From: an uncultured Dorea sp.
GTDB taxonomy: Bacteria; Bacillota; Clostridia; Lachnospirales; Lachnospiraceae
Assembly (NCBI GenBank): GCA_910579925.1
Contig: CAJTVY010000003.1
Coordinates: 81,720 to 145,719, forward strand
Length of the DNA: 64,000 bases
Direction: 5' to 3'
Part shown: positions 15,253 through 24,693 of the stretch, piece after piece
Layout: every line of letters starts with the position of its first letter
How positions within the stretch are numbered: the stretch's first letter is position 1
The notes under the pieces: generated by a model
The model's database searches: none
What the model was told of the DNA's origin: nothing
What the model saw: only the letters and a program-made list of their open reading frames with translations
Position numbers and translations under genes: made by a program

Positions 15253-16536
15253 ATGAAAGCAAAAAAGTATTTATGGTCCATGATCTGTGTATACATGTGT
15301 TATCTGACACATGGTATCCAGGCGATCATACTTTCACAGAATAACATAAATTTTGCGAAACAATGGGGTTTCGACATGGGAACGCCGGATTCTGCCACCT
15401 ATGCGGCAGGCCTTGCGGCGGTAAGTTCTGCGGTGGCGGCAGTAGGATTGGGAAAGTTTATCAGCGTCTGGATCGGCGGCGAGATATCGGACCGTGTGGG
15501 ACGTAAGAAAATGATGATCGCAGGCGCAGCCCTTTACGTGGTCTGTTTTGCGGGGCTTATGTCTACCGGGAATCAGACGGTTGCCCTGGTATGCGCCTTT
15601 ATTACAGGTGTGGCGACTTCTGGTTTCTGGGATGCTGCAGGCTATCCGGCGGTACAGGAGGCCTACCCGGCAGCTCCCGGCGCCGCTCTGATCGGTATCA
15701 AATTCTTCGTGTCTTTGTCTGGTATGGTATATCCCCTCTTCGTTGTGAAGATGGCAGATGCAGGCAACTGGAAGATGAATGTGATCCTGCCGCTTGCCAT
15801 GTCCGTGGTCTGTGTCGTACTGGCAGTGATCGCGCCTTTTGCCTATGACGACCAGAAAAAAGCTGCGGCGGGCAGTGAGAAGGGTAAGGATGCGGTGGCA
15901 GCAGAGATCCAGGCGGCAAAAGATCGGATGCTGGTAAAGCCGGGCATGTTCGTGAAATTCCTGGTTATGTTCTATGCATTCTTATGTATGGCGATCATGT
16001 ATGGCGCGCAGCAGTATACCAAAGCTTTCGGTCTGTCTGTGTGCGGCCTTACGGAAATGCAGTCGGCAGGTATGACTTCTATTTATACGGTAGGATCCAT
16101 CCTGGCGGTTCTGTTCTGGGCCTTTATGATGGCAAAGCTGAAATGGAATCCTCTTAAGATCGTTTTGATTGATTCCATCATGACGGCTGTCGCTCTTGCC
16201 GGCGTGTTATTCATCCATCAGGTGGCGATCATCTATGCGGCAATCGCGCTGTTAGGTTTCTTTGCGGCAGGGGGTGCGCTGCAGACCGGACTTGGCGTGG
16301 TACAGATGTTCAATCCAGGCCCGAAAGGAAGAAATACGGGTATCTATTATACTTTCATGGGCGCGGCTTCCTACACGATTCCAGTGGTTGCAGGACAGCT
16401 TACGAAGGCCTCTGGGGAAAGCAGCGCAGTTTACACTCTGATGGTGATGCTGCTGGTATTTGCAGGACTAGCCATTGCAAGTTCTCTGTTCCTTGTGGCG
16501 CAGCATAAGAAAATCTTCGGAGAAAGCGCGCTATAA
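15253..16536 (+). CDS. MFS transporter, probable quinate/shikimate permease
   Basis: A 427-residue major facilitator protein with about 12 membrane spans. The signature loop ISDRVGRKKMMIAG lies between spans 2 and 3, and a central cytoplasmic loop (KKAAAGSEKGKDAVAAEIQA) separates the halves. It follows the shikimate dehydrogenase paralogue by 66 bases, so uptake of a quinate/shikimate-like acid is the best guess. The ribosome site is weak (GAAAGGGATGAAAAG). Confidence 0.85.
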   Translation: MKAKKYLWSMICVYMCYLTHGIQAIILSQNNINFAKQWGFDMGTPDSATYAAGLAAVSSAVAAVGLGKFISVWIGGEISDRVGRKKMMIAGAALYVVCFAGLMSTGNQTVALVCAFITGVATSGFWDAAGYPAVQEAYPAAPGAALIGIKFFVSLSGMVYPLFVVKMADAGNWKMNVILPLAMSVVCVVLAVIAPFAYDDQKKAAAGSEKGKDAVAAEIQAAKDRMLVKPGMFVKFLVMFYAFLCMAIMYGAQQYTKAFGLSVCGLTEMQSAGMTSIYTVGSILAVLFWAFMMAKLKWNPLKIVLIDSIMTAVALAGVLFIHQVAIIYAAIALLGFFAAGGALQTGLGVVQMFNPGPKGRNTGIYYTFMGAASYTIPVVAGQLTKASGESSAVYTLMVMLLVFAGLAIASSLFLVAQHKKIFGESAL

Positions 16537-16764
16537 TTTTAATTTATCATTCTGCTTCAAAAAAGCCGGTACATGGTCTCACAATGTGGATCCGACGCAG
16601 TATCTGTCTATGCCGGCATGGGCGTACCAGGCAGGAAAGGCTGTCTGGAAATGGAATATAACATGATAAAACATTTCCGGGCAGTCCTTATCTCTGGATA
16701 TACCAGAAGCAGATTTTTTTTGCCCGTTTTTTGTTAAAAGATAGACAAAGGAGGAGTCTCGAAA

Positions 16765-18201
16765 ATGAATATTAAGACTGGTAGAAGAGCAGACGAACTT
16801 CCATATATTCCTCTGGGGCCTTTCCAGTGGAGGATTCCCGGCGTGCATTACCGGATCGAATATGTGGAATTTTTCCAGGGCCTGATCCTGGGCGCAACGG
16901 CGCTTAGTTCCATTCCATATCTGACGGACTGTCTGGGTCTGCCGTATGAACTGGCCTGGAGCTGTGTCATTCTGGAAGTAAGTCTGTATATGCTTCATGG
17001 GTGGCTTGGAGATCCGGTGGTGCCGGGATGGATTACGCCCACACTGCCCTTTACGCTGGCGTTTCTGGAAGGATTCAAGCAGGGGCCAAAACGGATACAG
17101 GCGATGATAGCCGTCCAGCTGCTTGTGGCGTTCATCTTTTTATTTATGGGAGTCACGAAACTTGCAGACCGGTTTGTGCGCAAGGTTCCCACTTCCGTAA
17201 AGGGTGGGATATTGCTTGCCGCGCCGATCACGGTTATCCAGGGGCAGTTTGCCGAAGGAAGCCAGCTTATGACCGCGCCGGTGGCGACTCTTGCCGGGAC
17301 GCTGCTTCTTGCTTTCTTAAGTTTCTCGCCTTTCTGTGAGAAGAAGCGGGATAAGATTAAGATTCTGGATATTATGGCGAAGTATGGGAATCTGTTTCCC
17401 TATCTGGTTGCCATGCTGATGGGAATCATCCTGGGAGAACTGGCAAAACCGACGCTGGAACTGGGGACTTTGATCCGCATCCCGGATTTTGGAGATATGT
17501 TTCGTACGGTAAGTATTTTTTCCGTAGGTTTCCCGCCCTTATCTATGTTCATTCAGGCTTTGCCCCTGGCGCTGATCTGTTATGTGCTGGCATTTGGGGA
17601 TTTTGTAACTTCTGAGACGCTGGTAAAAGAAGCCAGGGAGAGCCGGAACGATGAGCACATTGATTTCAATTCCAGCCGTTCCAATCTCATCAGCGGCCTT
17701 CGGAATCTGATTCTTGCCATCGTTGCACCTTTCCCGCCGCTGTCCGGCCCGTTGTGGGTAGGAATGACGGTATCTGTTGCCATGCGTTACCGTGAAGGAA
17801 AGCAGGCGATGAAGTCGTTGATCGGCGGGATGAGTTCTTTCCGTATGGCTACGTTTCTAAGTGTCATCCTGGTGCCCATCGTTTCCTTTATGAGGCCGAT
17901 TATGGGGGTTGGTTCTGCGATTACACTGTTGTTCCAGGCCTATGTCTGCGCACGGATCGGTATGGAATACTGTAAGTCTAATACGGATAAGAGTATTGCG
18001 GGAGTGATGGCTGCGGTGCTGGCGTTTAAAGGTTCGGGATGGGCGCTGGCAGTCGGATTTGCAATGAATCTTATGTTGTCGAACATGGAATTCCAGAAGA
18101 AGAGTCTGGGAGTGCCGACGACAGATGAACTGGAAGAGATTGACCGGAAGCGCGATGAAGAGATTAAGCGGCTGACGTCAGAGAAGACGGCGGGTCTGTA
18201 A
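16765..18201 (+). CDS. Multi-pass membrane permease (NCS2/SLC23-like)
   Basis: A 478-residue integral membrane protein with 10 or more hydrophobic segments and a charged C-terminal tail (ELEEIDRKRDEEIKRLT). Segment order and motifs such as GGILLAAPITVIQGQF and FGDFVTSETLVKEARESRND recall the 7+7 fold of nucleobase/sulfate-type permeases, but I cannot place it in a named subfamily. A ribosome site AAAGGAGG supports the ATG. As the last gene of the operon it may import a second substrate or export a product of the ring pathway. Confidence 0.7.
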   Translation: MNIKTGRRADELPYIPLGPFQWRIPGVHYRIEYVEFFQGLILGATALSSIPYLTDCLGLPYELAWSCVILEVSLYMLHGWLGDPVVPGWITPTLPFTLAFLEGFKQGPKRIQAMIAVQLLVAFIFLFMGVTKLADRFVRKVPTSVKGGILLAAPITVIQGQFAEGSQLMTAPVATLAGTLLLAFLSFSPFCEKKRDKIKILDIMAKYGNLFPYLVAMLMGIILGELAKPTLELGTLIRIPDFGDMFRTVSIFSVGFPPLSMFIQALPLALICYVLAFGDFVTSETLVKEARESRNDEHIDFNSSRSNLISGLRNLILAIVAPFPPLSGPLWVGMTVSVAMRYREGKQAMKSLIGGMSSFRMATFLSVILVPIVSFMRPIMGVGSAITLLFQAYVCARIGMEYCKSNTDKSIAGVMAAVLAFKGSGWALAVGFAMNLMLSNMEFQKKSLGVPTTDELEEIDRKRDEEIKRLTSEKTAGL

Positions 18202-18229
18202 ACTGAAAATGAAATAAAAGAGATGGCTG

Positions 18230-18249
18230 CCGGGCATTATAATGCCCGG
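18230..18249. terminator. Palindrome between convergent genes
   Basis: A perfect 20-base palindrome (CCGGGCATTA/TAATGCCCGG) lies 28 bases after the permease stop and overlaps the stop codon of the convergent aroD gene. It probably serves as a shared terminator, though it lacks a long T-run on either strand. Confidence 0.55.
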
Positions 18250-18998
18250 TGAATGCCGTTAAGAAGCGCACACAGTTCTCTGGCTTCGATTTGTCCGGGA
18301 GCAGAAGCCGTCTCGCCGGATCCAAAGGTCAGACAGGAGCCGAATATTTCGCCTGCAAGACGGCTGATACTGCCAAGACCTGCCATGGACATGGTGATGA
18401 TGGGACGGTCTGCATAGTGAGAGGCCATCTCTTCCGTGGCGGCAAGGAGGGTGAGAACATCCTTTCTGCTTTTCGGCATGACGGCAATCTTCGGAATATC
18501 GGCTCCCATATCCTGCATTCTGCGCAGGCGGTATACAATGTCAGACTTAGAAGGAGTCTTTTCAAAATCATGGTTAGAAGCCACAACCCTGGTATGGTTT
18601 TCGTGGATAAAAGCAATCAGGTCCGCCGCAATCCCATCCCCGATGAAGATCTCCACATCAATGAGATCGGCCATACCGGTTTTTGCCACGGCCTTGTTCA
18701 GAAAAACATAGGCTTCGGTATCCATTTCCTGTTCCCCGCCTTCTTTCCTGGTGCGGAAGGTGAACAGAAGAGGCGTGTCGCCAAGGATTTCCCTTATCTC
18801 TGCCAGGATCTCTTTTACACGGTCTGTGTTATCAACATCCTCGAACCAGTCTGCCCGCCATTCCATCAGATCCATGGGGATGTCTTTATAGTCTCTGGTA
18901 AGAGAAATGATTTCGTCCCTGGTCTTCCCGACGTTGGGGATACAGATGGCGGGTATGCCTGTCCCAAGTTCCAGATTTCTTATTTTTAATGTATTCAT
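18237..18998 (-). CDS. aroD: Type I 3-dehydroquinate dehydratase AroD
   Basis: A 253-residue class I dehydroquinase, which converts 3-dehydroquinate to 3-dehydroshikimate through a Schiff base. The catalytic His is in VASNHDFEKTPS, the Schiff-base Lys in IPKIAVMP, and the substrate arginines in MEWRADWF and TFRTRKEGG. The start at 18998 (MNTLKIRNLELG) gives the family length (E. coli AroD has 252 residues) and follows an AAGGGAG. An upstream ATG at 19082 lacks a good site. Class I enzymes also serve quinate catabolism, fitting its convergent placement against the LysR-controlled operon, but a biosynthetic role is equally possible. Confidence 0.95.
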   Translation of the reverse strand: MNTLKIRNLELGTGIPAICIPNVGKTRDEIISLTRDYKDIPMDLMEWRADWFEDVDNTDRVKEILAEIREILGDTPLLFTFRTRKEGGEQEMDTEAYVFLNKAVAKTGMADLIDVEIFIGDGIAADLIAFIHENHTRVVASNHDFEKTPSKSDIVYRLRRMQDMGADIPKIAVMPKSRKDVLTLLAATEEMASHYADRPIITMSMAGLGSISRLAGEIFGSCLTFGSGETASAPGQIEARELCALLNGIHRAL

Positions 18999-19192
18999 AG
19001 TATGTCTGTTCTCCCTTGTCAATATTGGTAACGGATTCGTTGCTGTGAACACCCGGCGGGTGTGAACAGTAACCTTTCTCATTTTCCGCTTTTCTGATTA
19101 TATTTTAACAAATATGGAGTACAGAATCAAATAATAAAAAACCCGGTAATCTATAGAAAGCGGTAATGAGTCAAAAACATTTCCTTAAAGTA

Positions 19193-19221
19193 GTCTAAAC
19201 CATGGACGGAGTGCATATATT
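19193..19221 (+). promoter_or_regulatory. Possible sigma-E promoter of spoIVA
   Basis: GTCTAAA (19193-19199), a 14-base gap and CATATATT (19214-19221) resemble the mother-cell sigma-E pattern (-10 CATACANT). The neighbouring gene is a known sigma-E target in Bacillus. The -35 match is weak. Confidence 0.45.
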
Positions 19222-19251
19222 CTAACAGCAATAATGGAAGGGGCACAGAGC

Positions 19252-20724
19252 ATGGAGCAATATCATCTATACAAGGATATACAGGCCAGGACAAACGGAG
19301 AGATCTACATGGGAGTGGTAGGCCCGGTGAGAACGGGAAAATCTACATTTATCAAGAGATTTATGGATGTACTGGTGCTGCCGCATATGGAAGACGAGCA
19401 CGGTAAGGCAAGGACAAAGGATGAACTTCCCCAGTCTGCCTCGGGGCGCACGATCATGACTACGGAGCCGAAGTTCGTCCCTAAAGAAGCGGCACAGATT
19501 AAGGTCTCAGAAGACGTGAATGTAAAAGTAAGGCTGATTGACTGTGTGGGATATATGGTAGAAGGCGCATCCGGTCATGTGGAGGGAGGAGAGGAACGAC
19601 AGGTAAAGACGCCCTGGTTTGACCATGAGATTCCGTTCACGAAGGCGGCGGCTATCGGAACACGGAAGGTTATTCATGACCATTCCACCATTGGCATCGT
19701 AGTCACGACAGACGGCAGTATCACGGATATTCCCCAGGAGAATTACCGGGAGGGGACGGAGAAGACCATCCGGGAACTCCAGAGTATTGGGAAGCCTTTC
19801 GTCGTACTGGTGAATTCCAGGAAGCCTTTTGGCGACGAAGCCAGACAGGTGGCGGAAGAATGTGAGCAGCAGTATGGAGTGAGGGCAGTCCCGGTCAACT
19901 GCGAACAACTGAAGGAGGAGGACATTACAAGGATTATGGAAGCGGTATTGTATGAATTCCCGGTTTCTGAGGTTCAGTTCTTTGTCCCTAAATGGGTGGA
20001 AATGCTGCCGAGGGATCACAAGATCAAGCAGGAACTGCTGGTACATATCAAGGACATTCTCAACCGTTTCGGGGAGATCCGGGACGCCGTGGCAGGAATC
20101 GAGATGCCGGAGTGTCTGTATATAGAAGAAATGAAGGTAGACCATATTGAGATGGATACCGGGTGTGTGAAAGTGCGGATCCAGGTGGCAGAGAAATTCT
20201 ATTATGAAATGCTAAGTGAACTGACAGGCACTCATATCGCCGGGCAGTATGAACTGGTGGCGGCCATGAAGAACCTGTCGGAACTGAAAGAAGAGTATGA
20301 AGGGGTGAGGGATGCGTTTGCCTCGGTAAGGGTGAGAGGGTATGGGGTGGTCAGTCCTAAAAAGGACGAGATTACCCTTGAAGAGCCGACCATCATCAAA
20401 CAGGGGAACAAATACGGAGTCAAGATTCATTCAGAGGCTCCTTCCATTCATCTGATCCGCGCCAATATTGAGACGGAGATTGCGCCTATTGTGGGAAATG
20501 AACAACAGGCCCAGGATCTGATCCGGTATATTAAAGATGCGAAGGAAAGCGAGGAAGGAATCTGGGGCACGAATATCTTTGGCAAATCCATCGAGGAACT
20601 GGTAATGGACGGAATGCAGAACAAGATGGCCATGATTAATGACGAAAGCCAGGAGAAACTGCAGGATACCATGCAGAAGATTGTCAATGACAGTAACGGC
20701 GGGCTGGTGTGCATCATTATCTGA
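19252..20724 (+). CDS. spoIVA: Stage IV sporulation protein A (spore coat morphogenetic ATPase)
   Basis: A 490-residue cytoskeletal ATPase that polymerises on the forespore surface to form the base of the spore coat. The N-terminal TRAFAC-type domain carries Walker A GPVRTGKST with Lys30, the same position as in Bacillus SpoIVA, then the sensor loop RLIDCVGYMVEGASGHVEGG. The C-terminus ends in the conserved hydrophobic GGLVCIII. I chose the ATG at 19252 (MEQYHLYKDI) by family alignment and the GGAAGGGGC upstream; the frame is open to 19234. Length matches the family. It marks the organism as an endospore former. Confidence 0.97.
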   Translation: MEQYHLYKDIQARTNGEIYMGVVGPVRTGKSTFIKRFMDVLVLPHMEDEHGKARTKDELPQSASGRTIMTTEPKFVPKEAAQIKVSEDVNVKVRLIDCVGYMVEGASGHVEGGEERQVKTPWFDHEIPFTKAAAIGTRKVIHDHSTIGIVVTTDGSITDIPQENYREGTEKTIRELQSIGKPFVVLVNSRKPFGDEARQVAEECEQQYGVRAVPVNCEQLKEEDITRIMEAVLYEFPVSEVQFFVPKWVEMLPRDHKIKQELLVHIKDILNRFGEIRDAVAGIEMPECLYIEEMKVDHIEMDTGCVKVRIQVAEKFYYEMLSELTGTHIAGQYELVAAMKNLSELKEEYEGVRDAFASVRVRGYGVVSPKKDEITLEEPTIIKQGNKYGVKIHSEAPSIHLIRANIETEIAPIVGNEQQAQDLIRYIKDAKESEEGIWGTNIFGKSIEELVMDGMQNKMAMINDESQEKLQDTMQKIVNDSNGGLVCIII

Positions 20725-20869
20725 CAGGTAATGCTTTACACGTCTGATTTTATTTGCTATGATTAAGAAGTAATGGGATAAAAGAATGAATGTACAGGGG
20801 TAAAGTCCGTGAGCGGTTCATGGGCTTTACGTCTGATATAGATAAAAGGGGAATTTACGGAGGTAAGAG

Positions 20870-21340
20870 ATGAGAGTTGCGATAATTACGGCGAGTACGG
20901 ACGTATATAGAGGCGATGCAGAGAACGAGAGCGGCGAGGCAATCATGGAGATGATGGAGGAGGCGGGCTTAGAGATCGTATTCATGCGCGCCCTTCCCAA
21001 TGACCGGGAAGTGCTGTCTACGGTCATGAAAAGGATGACGGATGCATTTCTGACGGATCTAGTGCTGACCACAGGAGGTGCGGGCTGCGGGCCTGCCGAC
21101 TGCACGCCGGAGGCAACCATGGATATCATAGAGAAGCCGATCCTTGGAATTCCGGAGGCTATGCGTGCGTATACCATGAAGATGACAAAGCGCTCTATGC
21201 TTAACAGGAGCGTTGCCGGAATTCGTAAAGATGTACTGATCGTGAACCTGCCTGGAAAGGCGCAGGCGGTTCGGGAGACTCTGAAGTATCTGCTGCCGGA
21301 ACTGATTCATGCAGTAGAAGTCATCCAGGGGGAGGTATAG
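20870..21340 (+). CDS. MoaB/MogA-like molybdopterin adenylyltransferase
   Basis: A 156-residue single-domain protein of the MoaB/MogA family, which adenylates molybdopterin during molybdenum-cofactor assembly. It opens RVAIITASTDVYRGDAENES and carries the signature TTGGAGCGPADCTPEAT near residues 65-81 (family TTGGTGxxxRDxTPEA). GGAGGTAAG lies before the ATG. A hairpin (GTAAAGTCC/GGGCTTTAC near 20801-20831) sits in the leader but I could not match it to the Moco riboswitch. It forms a close set with the MBL hydrolase and RNase HI genes downstream. Confidence 0.88.
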   Translation: MRVAIITASTDVYRGDAENESGEAIMEMMEEAGLEIVFMRALPNDREVLSTVMKRMTDAFLTDLVLTTGGAGCGPADCTPEATMDIIEKPILGIPEAMRAYTMKMTKRSMLNRSVAGIRKDVLIVNLPGKAQAVRETLKYLLPELIHAVEVIQGEV

Positions 21341-21346
21341 AAAAAC

Positions 21347-22036
21347 ATGAAGATTACATATATAGAACACAGCGGATATGTGGCAGAGGATGGGGACCGG
21401 GTTCTGATTTTTGATTATTATAAAGGAACGCTGCCCGCATTTTCCGAGTGTGCCAGGATCTATGTTTTTGCAAGCCACAACCATCCCGATCATTTTAACC
21501 GGGAGATTTTTGGCTGGGCAGAGAAATATGAGAATATTCGCTACATCCTCTCGGACGATATTGAAGAGAAAGGTCCCCAGGGCAGATGTACCTATATAGG
21601 GCCGTACCAGGAGATTCATGTGGATGGAATGAACATACGGACGCTTCGCTCCACCGACGAAGGCGTTGCGTTCCTTGTGCATGAAGGCGGGCGGACCATT
21701 TATCATGCGGGAGATCTGAACTGGTGGCACTGGGAGGAAGAAAGCGAGGATTATAACAGGATGATGCGCCGTAACTTCCAGCAGGAGATCAAGAAGATAG
21801 AGGGCGAGACTGTGAATGTGGCGTTTCTTACTCTGGATCCAAGGCAGGAAGATCAGTATGCCTGGGGATTCGATTATTTTATGCGCCATACCCGGACAGA
21901 CTGTGCATTTCCCATGCATATGTGGGAACAGTATGAGATCTGTGAAAGACTGCTGAAAGATTCCTTGTCAGAGCCCTACCGGGACCGGGTGATGGAGGTA
22001 AAAAGGCGGCTGCAGACGTTTGAACCGGCCCTTTAG
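21347..22036 (+). CDS. MBL-fold metallo-hydrolase
   Basis: A 229-residue metallo-beta-lactamase-fold protein. Metal ligands are visible in ASHNHPDHF (His-x-His-x-Asp-His variant, near residue 44), YHAGDLNWWHW near 122 and FPMHMWEQY near 187. This resembles the UlaG/L-ascorbate-6-phosphate-lactonase-like group of small intracellular hydrolases, but the substrate is unknown. It starts six bases after moaB and precedes rnhA, so is likely cotranscribed. Confidence 0.82.
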   Translation: MKITYIEHSGYVAEDGDRVLIFDYYKGTLPAFSECARIYVFASHNHPDHFNREIFGWAEKYENIRYILSDDIEEKGPQGRCTYIGPYQEIHVDGMNIRTLRSTDEGVAFLVHEGGRTIYHAGDLNWWHWEEESEDYNRMMRRNFQQEIKKIEGETVNVAFLTLDPRQEDQYAWGFDYFMRHTRTDCAFPMHMWEQYEICERLLKDSLSEPYRDRVMEVKRRLQTFEPAL

Positions 22037-22058
22037 AGGCCGGTAAAGGAGAGACGGA

Positions 22059-22538
22059 ATGAAGGTAAAGATTTATACGGACGGTGCGGCCAGGGGTAAC
22101 CCGGACGGGCCGGGAGGATACGGAACCGTACTAGAATATGTGGACACGAAGGGAGAACTGCATACAAAGGAGTTGTCCCAGGGATATAAGAAGACTACTA
22201 ATAACCGGATGGAACTGATGGCTGTGATTGCGGGGCTGGAGGCGCTGAACCGGCCGTGCGAGGTGGAATTGTATTCTGATTCCCAGTATGTAGTCAATGC
22301 ATTTAACCAGCGCTGGATCAACGGGTGGATTAAGAAAGGCTGGAAACGGGGAAAGAATGAGCCGGTGAAGAACGTGGATCTGTGGAAGCGGCTTCTGAAA
22401 GCGAAAGAGCGGCACCAGGTTGCGTTTATCTGGGTCAAGGGGCATGACGGACATCCCCAGAACGAAAGATGTGATGCCCTTGCCACCGGGGCCGCAGACG
22501 GTAAAGATCTGATCGAAGATGTGGCGGCAGAGGCTTAA
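22059..22538 (+). CDS. rnhA: Ribonuclease HI
   Basis: A 159-residue RNase H type 1 that cleaves RNA in RNA-DNA hybrids. The four acidic catalytic residues are in place: Asp in [17 protein letters not shown], Glu in [13 protein letters not shown], Asp in LYSDSQYV, and Asp in NERCDALA. The basic handle [20 protein letters not shown] is present. The ribosome site is GGAGAGACGGA. Length is normal. Confidence 0.96.
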   Translation: MKVKIYTDGAARGNPDGPGGYGTVLEYVDTKGELHTKELSQGYKKTTNNRMELMAVIAGLEALNRPCEVELYSDSQYVVNAFNQRWINGWIKKGWKRGKNEPVKNVDLWKRLLKAKERHQVAFIWVKGHDGHPQNERCDALATGAADGKDLIEDVAAEA

Positions 22539-22701
22539 GATCTGTTCCTCGCCGCCGGCTGAACGGTTACAAGTTTATACGGGCCGCCAACTTTGTTCTG
22601 GCAGATCCCTGAAATTTATGGTAAACTATAGGGGTATCACGCAAAAACAAGATATTTCATAAGGGTGATATGAGAAAGATTTTTAGGAGGTACGGATAAC
22701 G

Positions 22702-24624
22702 ATGGCATGGTATGATGAGGCAGTATTTTATCACATTTATCCGTTGGGGCTTACCGGGGCGCCGAAGGAGAATTCTTATGGAGAACCGGTAAGCCGTCTG
22801 AACACACTGTTGCCGTGGATCTCTCATATTAAGAAGATCGGGTGTAACGCAATCTATATCGGGCCGCTTTTTGAATCGGTGGGACATGGGTACGAGACTA
22901 CGGATTACAGGAAGCTTGACAGCCGTCTGGGAACGAATGAAGATCTGACGGGATTTGTGGCAGAGTGTCACAGGCAGGGCGTGAAAGTAATCTTTGACGG
23001 GGTGTTTAACCACACCGGGCGGGATTTTTTTGCGTTCCAGGACATTAAGAAGAACCGGGAGAATTCACGGTATAAAGACTGGTATCGGAACGTGAATTTC
23101 TGGGGGAATAATCAGTTCAATGATGGGTTTTCCTATGAGAACTGGGGAGGCTATGATCTTCTTGCGAAACTGAACCAGCAGAATCCCGAAGTACGGGATT
23201 ATATCTGCGACGTGATCCGTTTCTGGGTCGATGAGTTTGACGTGGACGGAATTCGTCTGGATGCGGCGGACGTGCTGGATTTTGAATATATGAAGGCTCT
23301 TCGCCGGGTGGCGAATGAAGTGAAACCAGATTTCTGGCTGATGGGCGAGGTTATCCATGGGGATTATAATCGCTGGGTGAACGAGGGAACTCTGCATTCT
23401 GTTACCAATTACCATCTGCATAAGGCTCTGTATTCGGGACATAACGACCATAATTATTTTGAGATTGCCCACACAGTGAAGCGGCTTTACGGAATGGGCG
23501 GCAATCGCCCGGACGGACTAAAACTCTATAATTTTGTGGACAACCATGATGTGGAGCGGATTTATACGAAGCTGAATCATAAGGCGCATTTCGCCCCGGT
23601 GCATGTATTACTCTATACGCTGCCAGGTGTTCCTTCGATTTATTATGGGTCGGAGTTCGGAATCGAGGGACGCAAAGAGAGGCACTCCGATGACTCTTTA
23701 CGACCGGCGCTGTCTCTTTCTGATTATGAGAATGCAGAGAATGAGAATCCTTACACCAGGCTCGTCAGAGCTCTGGGTTATGTACGCCAGAACACACCTG
23801 CTCTGTCTTACGGGGATTATAAGGAACTGACCCTGACTAACCGTCAATATGCGTTTTCCAGAGAGTATGAGGGAAAAGCGGTGATCGTTACAGTCAATAA
23901 TGACGAGAATGATTTTACGATGGATCTTCCGGCTGGAAACGAGTCGGCTTATGTGGGCGCACTCTCGGGAGAGAAGGTGGCCGTGAATAACGGAAGGATC
24001 TCGGTGAGCGTAAAAGCCAATGCCGGAGAGATCTGGATACCGGATGGGTACGGTTCTGCTGCAGGACCCGGGGATTCTGCAGGCGCATGGAGTAAAGATT
24101 CCGCAGATGCCAAGGTGGATGAGATTGAAAAGGCGACAAAGCAGGTGAAAGCTTCGTCTGTAAAACCGTCGGAAGCAGCGGATAAGGTGCGTAAGATTGA
24201 GAAAGAGACAGAAAAAGTCGAGAAATCCGAAGCAGGGACAACAGGGGTTCTCATGTCTGAGGAGAATGCAGTAGCCGCCATGGAGGCTGTGGATGAACTG
24301 GTGGCAGAGGCAATGCAGGAGTCTGCTGCCGAGAAGAGTTCAAAGCTGGAATCAAGGGATACCCTGGACAGTGTGACAGGAAAGATGATTGATGAGGCCA
24401 TGGAGAGCATGGAGAAGTCTGAGTCTGAAGACAAAAAGACAGCGCAAGAAGGACCGTCAGAATATCAGGAGGCTTTTGAGAAGGGAAGGATTGCCGGACT
24501 TCAGGAAGCGATTCTTGCAATTATGGGAAAGAATGGGCCCATTACGGATCAGATGCGAAAAGACGTCACGGATAATGTGTACCATGATTCATTAATTAAC
24601 TGGATTAAGAGTTTTCAACATTAA
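22702..24624 (+). CDS. GH13 alpha-amylase family protein with C-terminal extension
   Basis: A 640-residue protein. Residues 1-360 are the GH13 barrel with FDGVFNHTG, nucleophile Asp187 (GIRLDAADVLD), acid Glu216 (MGEVI) and Asp283 (FVDNHDVER). Residues 361-450 are the usual beta-sandwich. There is no signal peptide, so it acts on maltodextrins or glycogen inside the cell, as cyclomaltodextrinases do. Residues 455-640 are an added, lysine/glutamate/serine-rich, probably coiled or disordered stretch ending in a more ordered segment (YQEAFEKGRIAGLQEAILAI, then a WIKSF end). This tail is not part of any GH13 enzyme I know. AGGAGG precedes the ATG. Confidence 0.9.
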   Translation: MAWYDEAVFYHIYPLGLTGAPKENSYGEPVSRLNTLLPWISHIKKIGCNAIYIGPLFESVGHGYETTDYRKLDSRLGTNEDLTGFVAECHRQGVKVIFDGVFNHTGRDFFAFQDIKKNRENSRYKDWYRNVNFWGNNQFNDGFSYENWGGYDLLAKLNQQNPEVRDYICDVIRFWVDEFDVDGIRLDAADVLDFEYMKALRRVANEVKPDFWLMGEVIHGDYNRWVNEGTLHSVTNYHLHKALYSGHNDHNYFEIAHTVKRLYGMGGNRPDGLKLYNFVDNHDVERIYTKLNHKAHFAPVHVLLYTLPGVPSIYYGSEFGIEGRKERHSDDSLRPALSLSDYENAENENPYTRLVRALGYVRQNTPALSYGDYKELTLTNRQYAFSREYEGKAVIVTVNNDENDFTMDLPAGNESAYVGALSGEKVAVNNGRISVSVKANAGEIWIPDGYGSAAGPGDSAGAWSKDSADAKVDEIEKATKQVKASSVKPSEAADKVRKIEKETEKVEKSEAGTTGVLMSEENAVAAMEAVDELVAEAMQESAAEKSSKLESRDTLDSVTGKMIDEAMESMEKSESEDKKTAQEGPSEYQEAFEKGRIAGLQEAILAIMGKNGPITDQMRKDVTDNVYHDSLINWIKSFQH

Positions 24625-24648
24625 GTTTATAAAACTGAATTTAAGGAA

Positions 24649-24677
24649 TTGAATTCTGGGAATTCATGTGTTATATT
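24649..24677 (+). promoter_or_regulatory. rnpB promoter
   Basis: TTGAAT (24649-24654), 17-base spacer, TATATT (24672-24677), about 17 bases before the inferred 5' end of RNase P RNA. Confidence 0.65.
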
Positions 24678-24693
24678 TGATAGGACAAAGAAT

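Noticed and set aside
20780..20869. Possible molybdenum-cofactor riboswitch before moaB
   Set aside because: There is one short hairpin (GTAAAGTCC/GGGCTTTAC) but I could not find the conserved Moco aptamer blocks.
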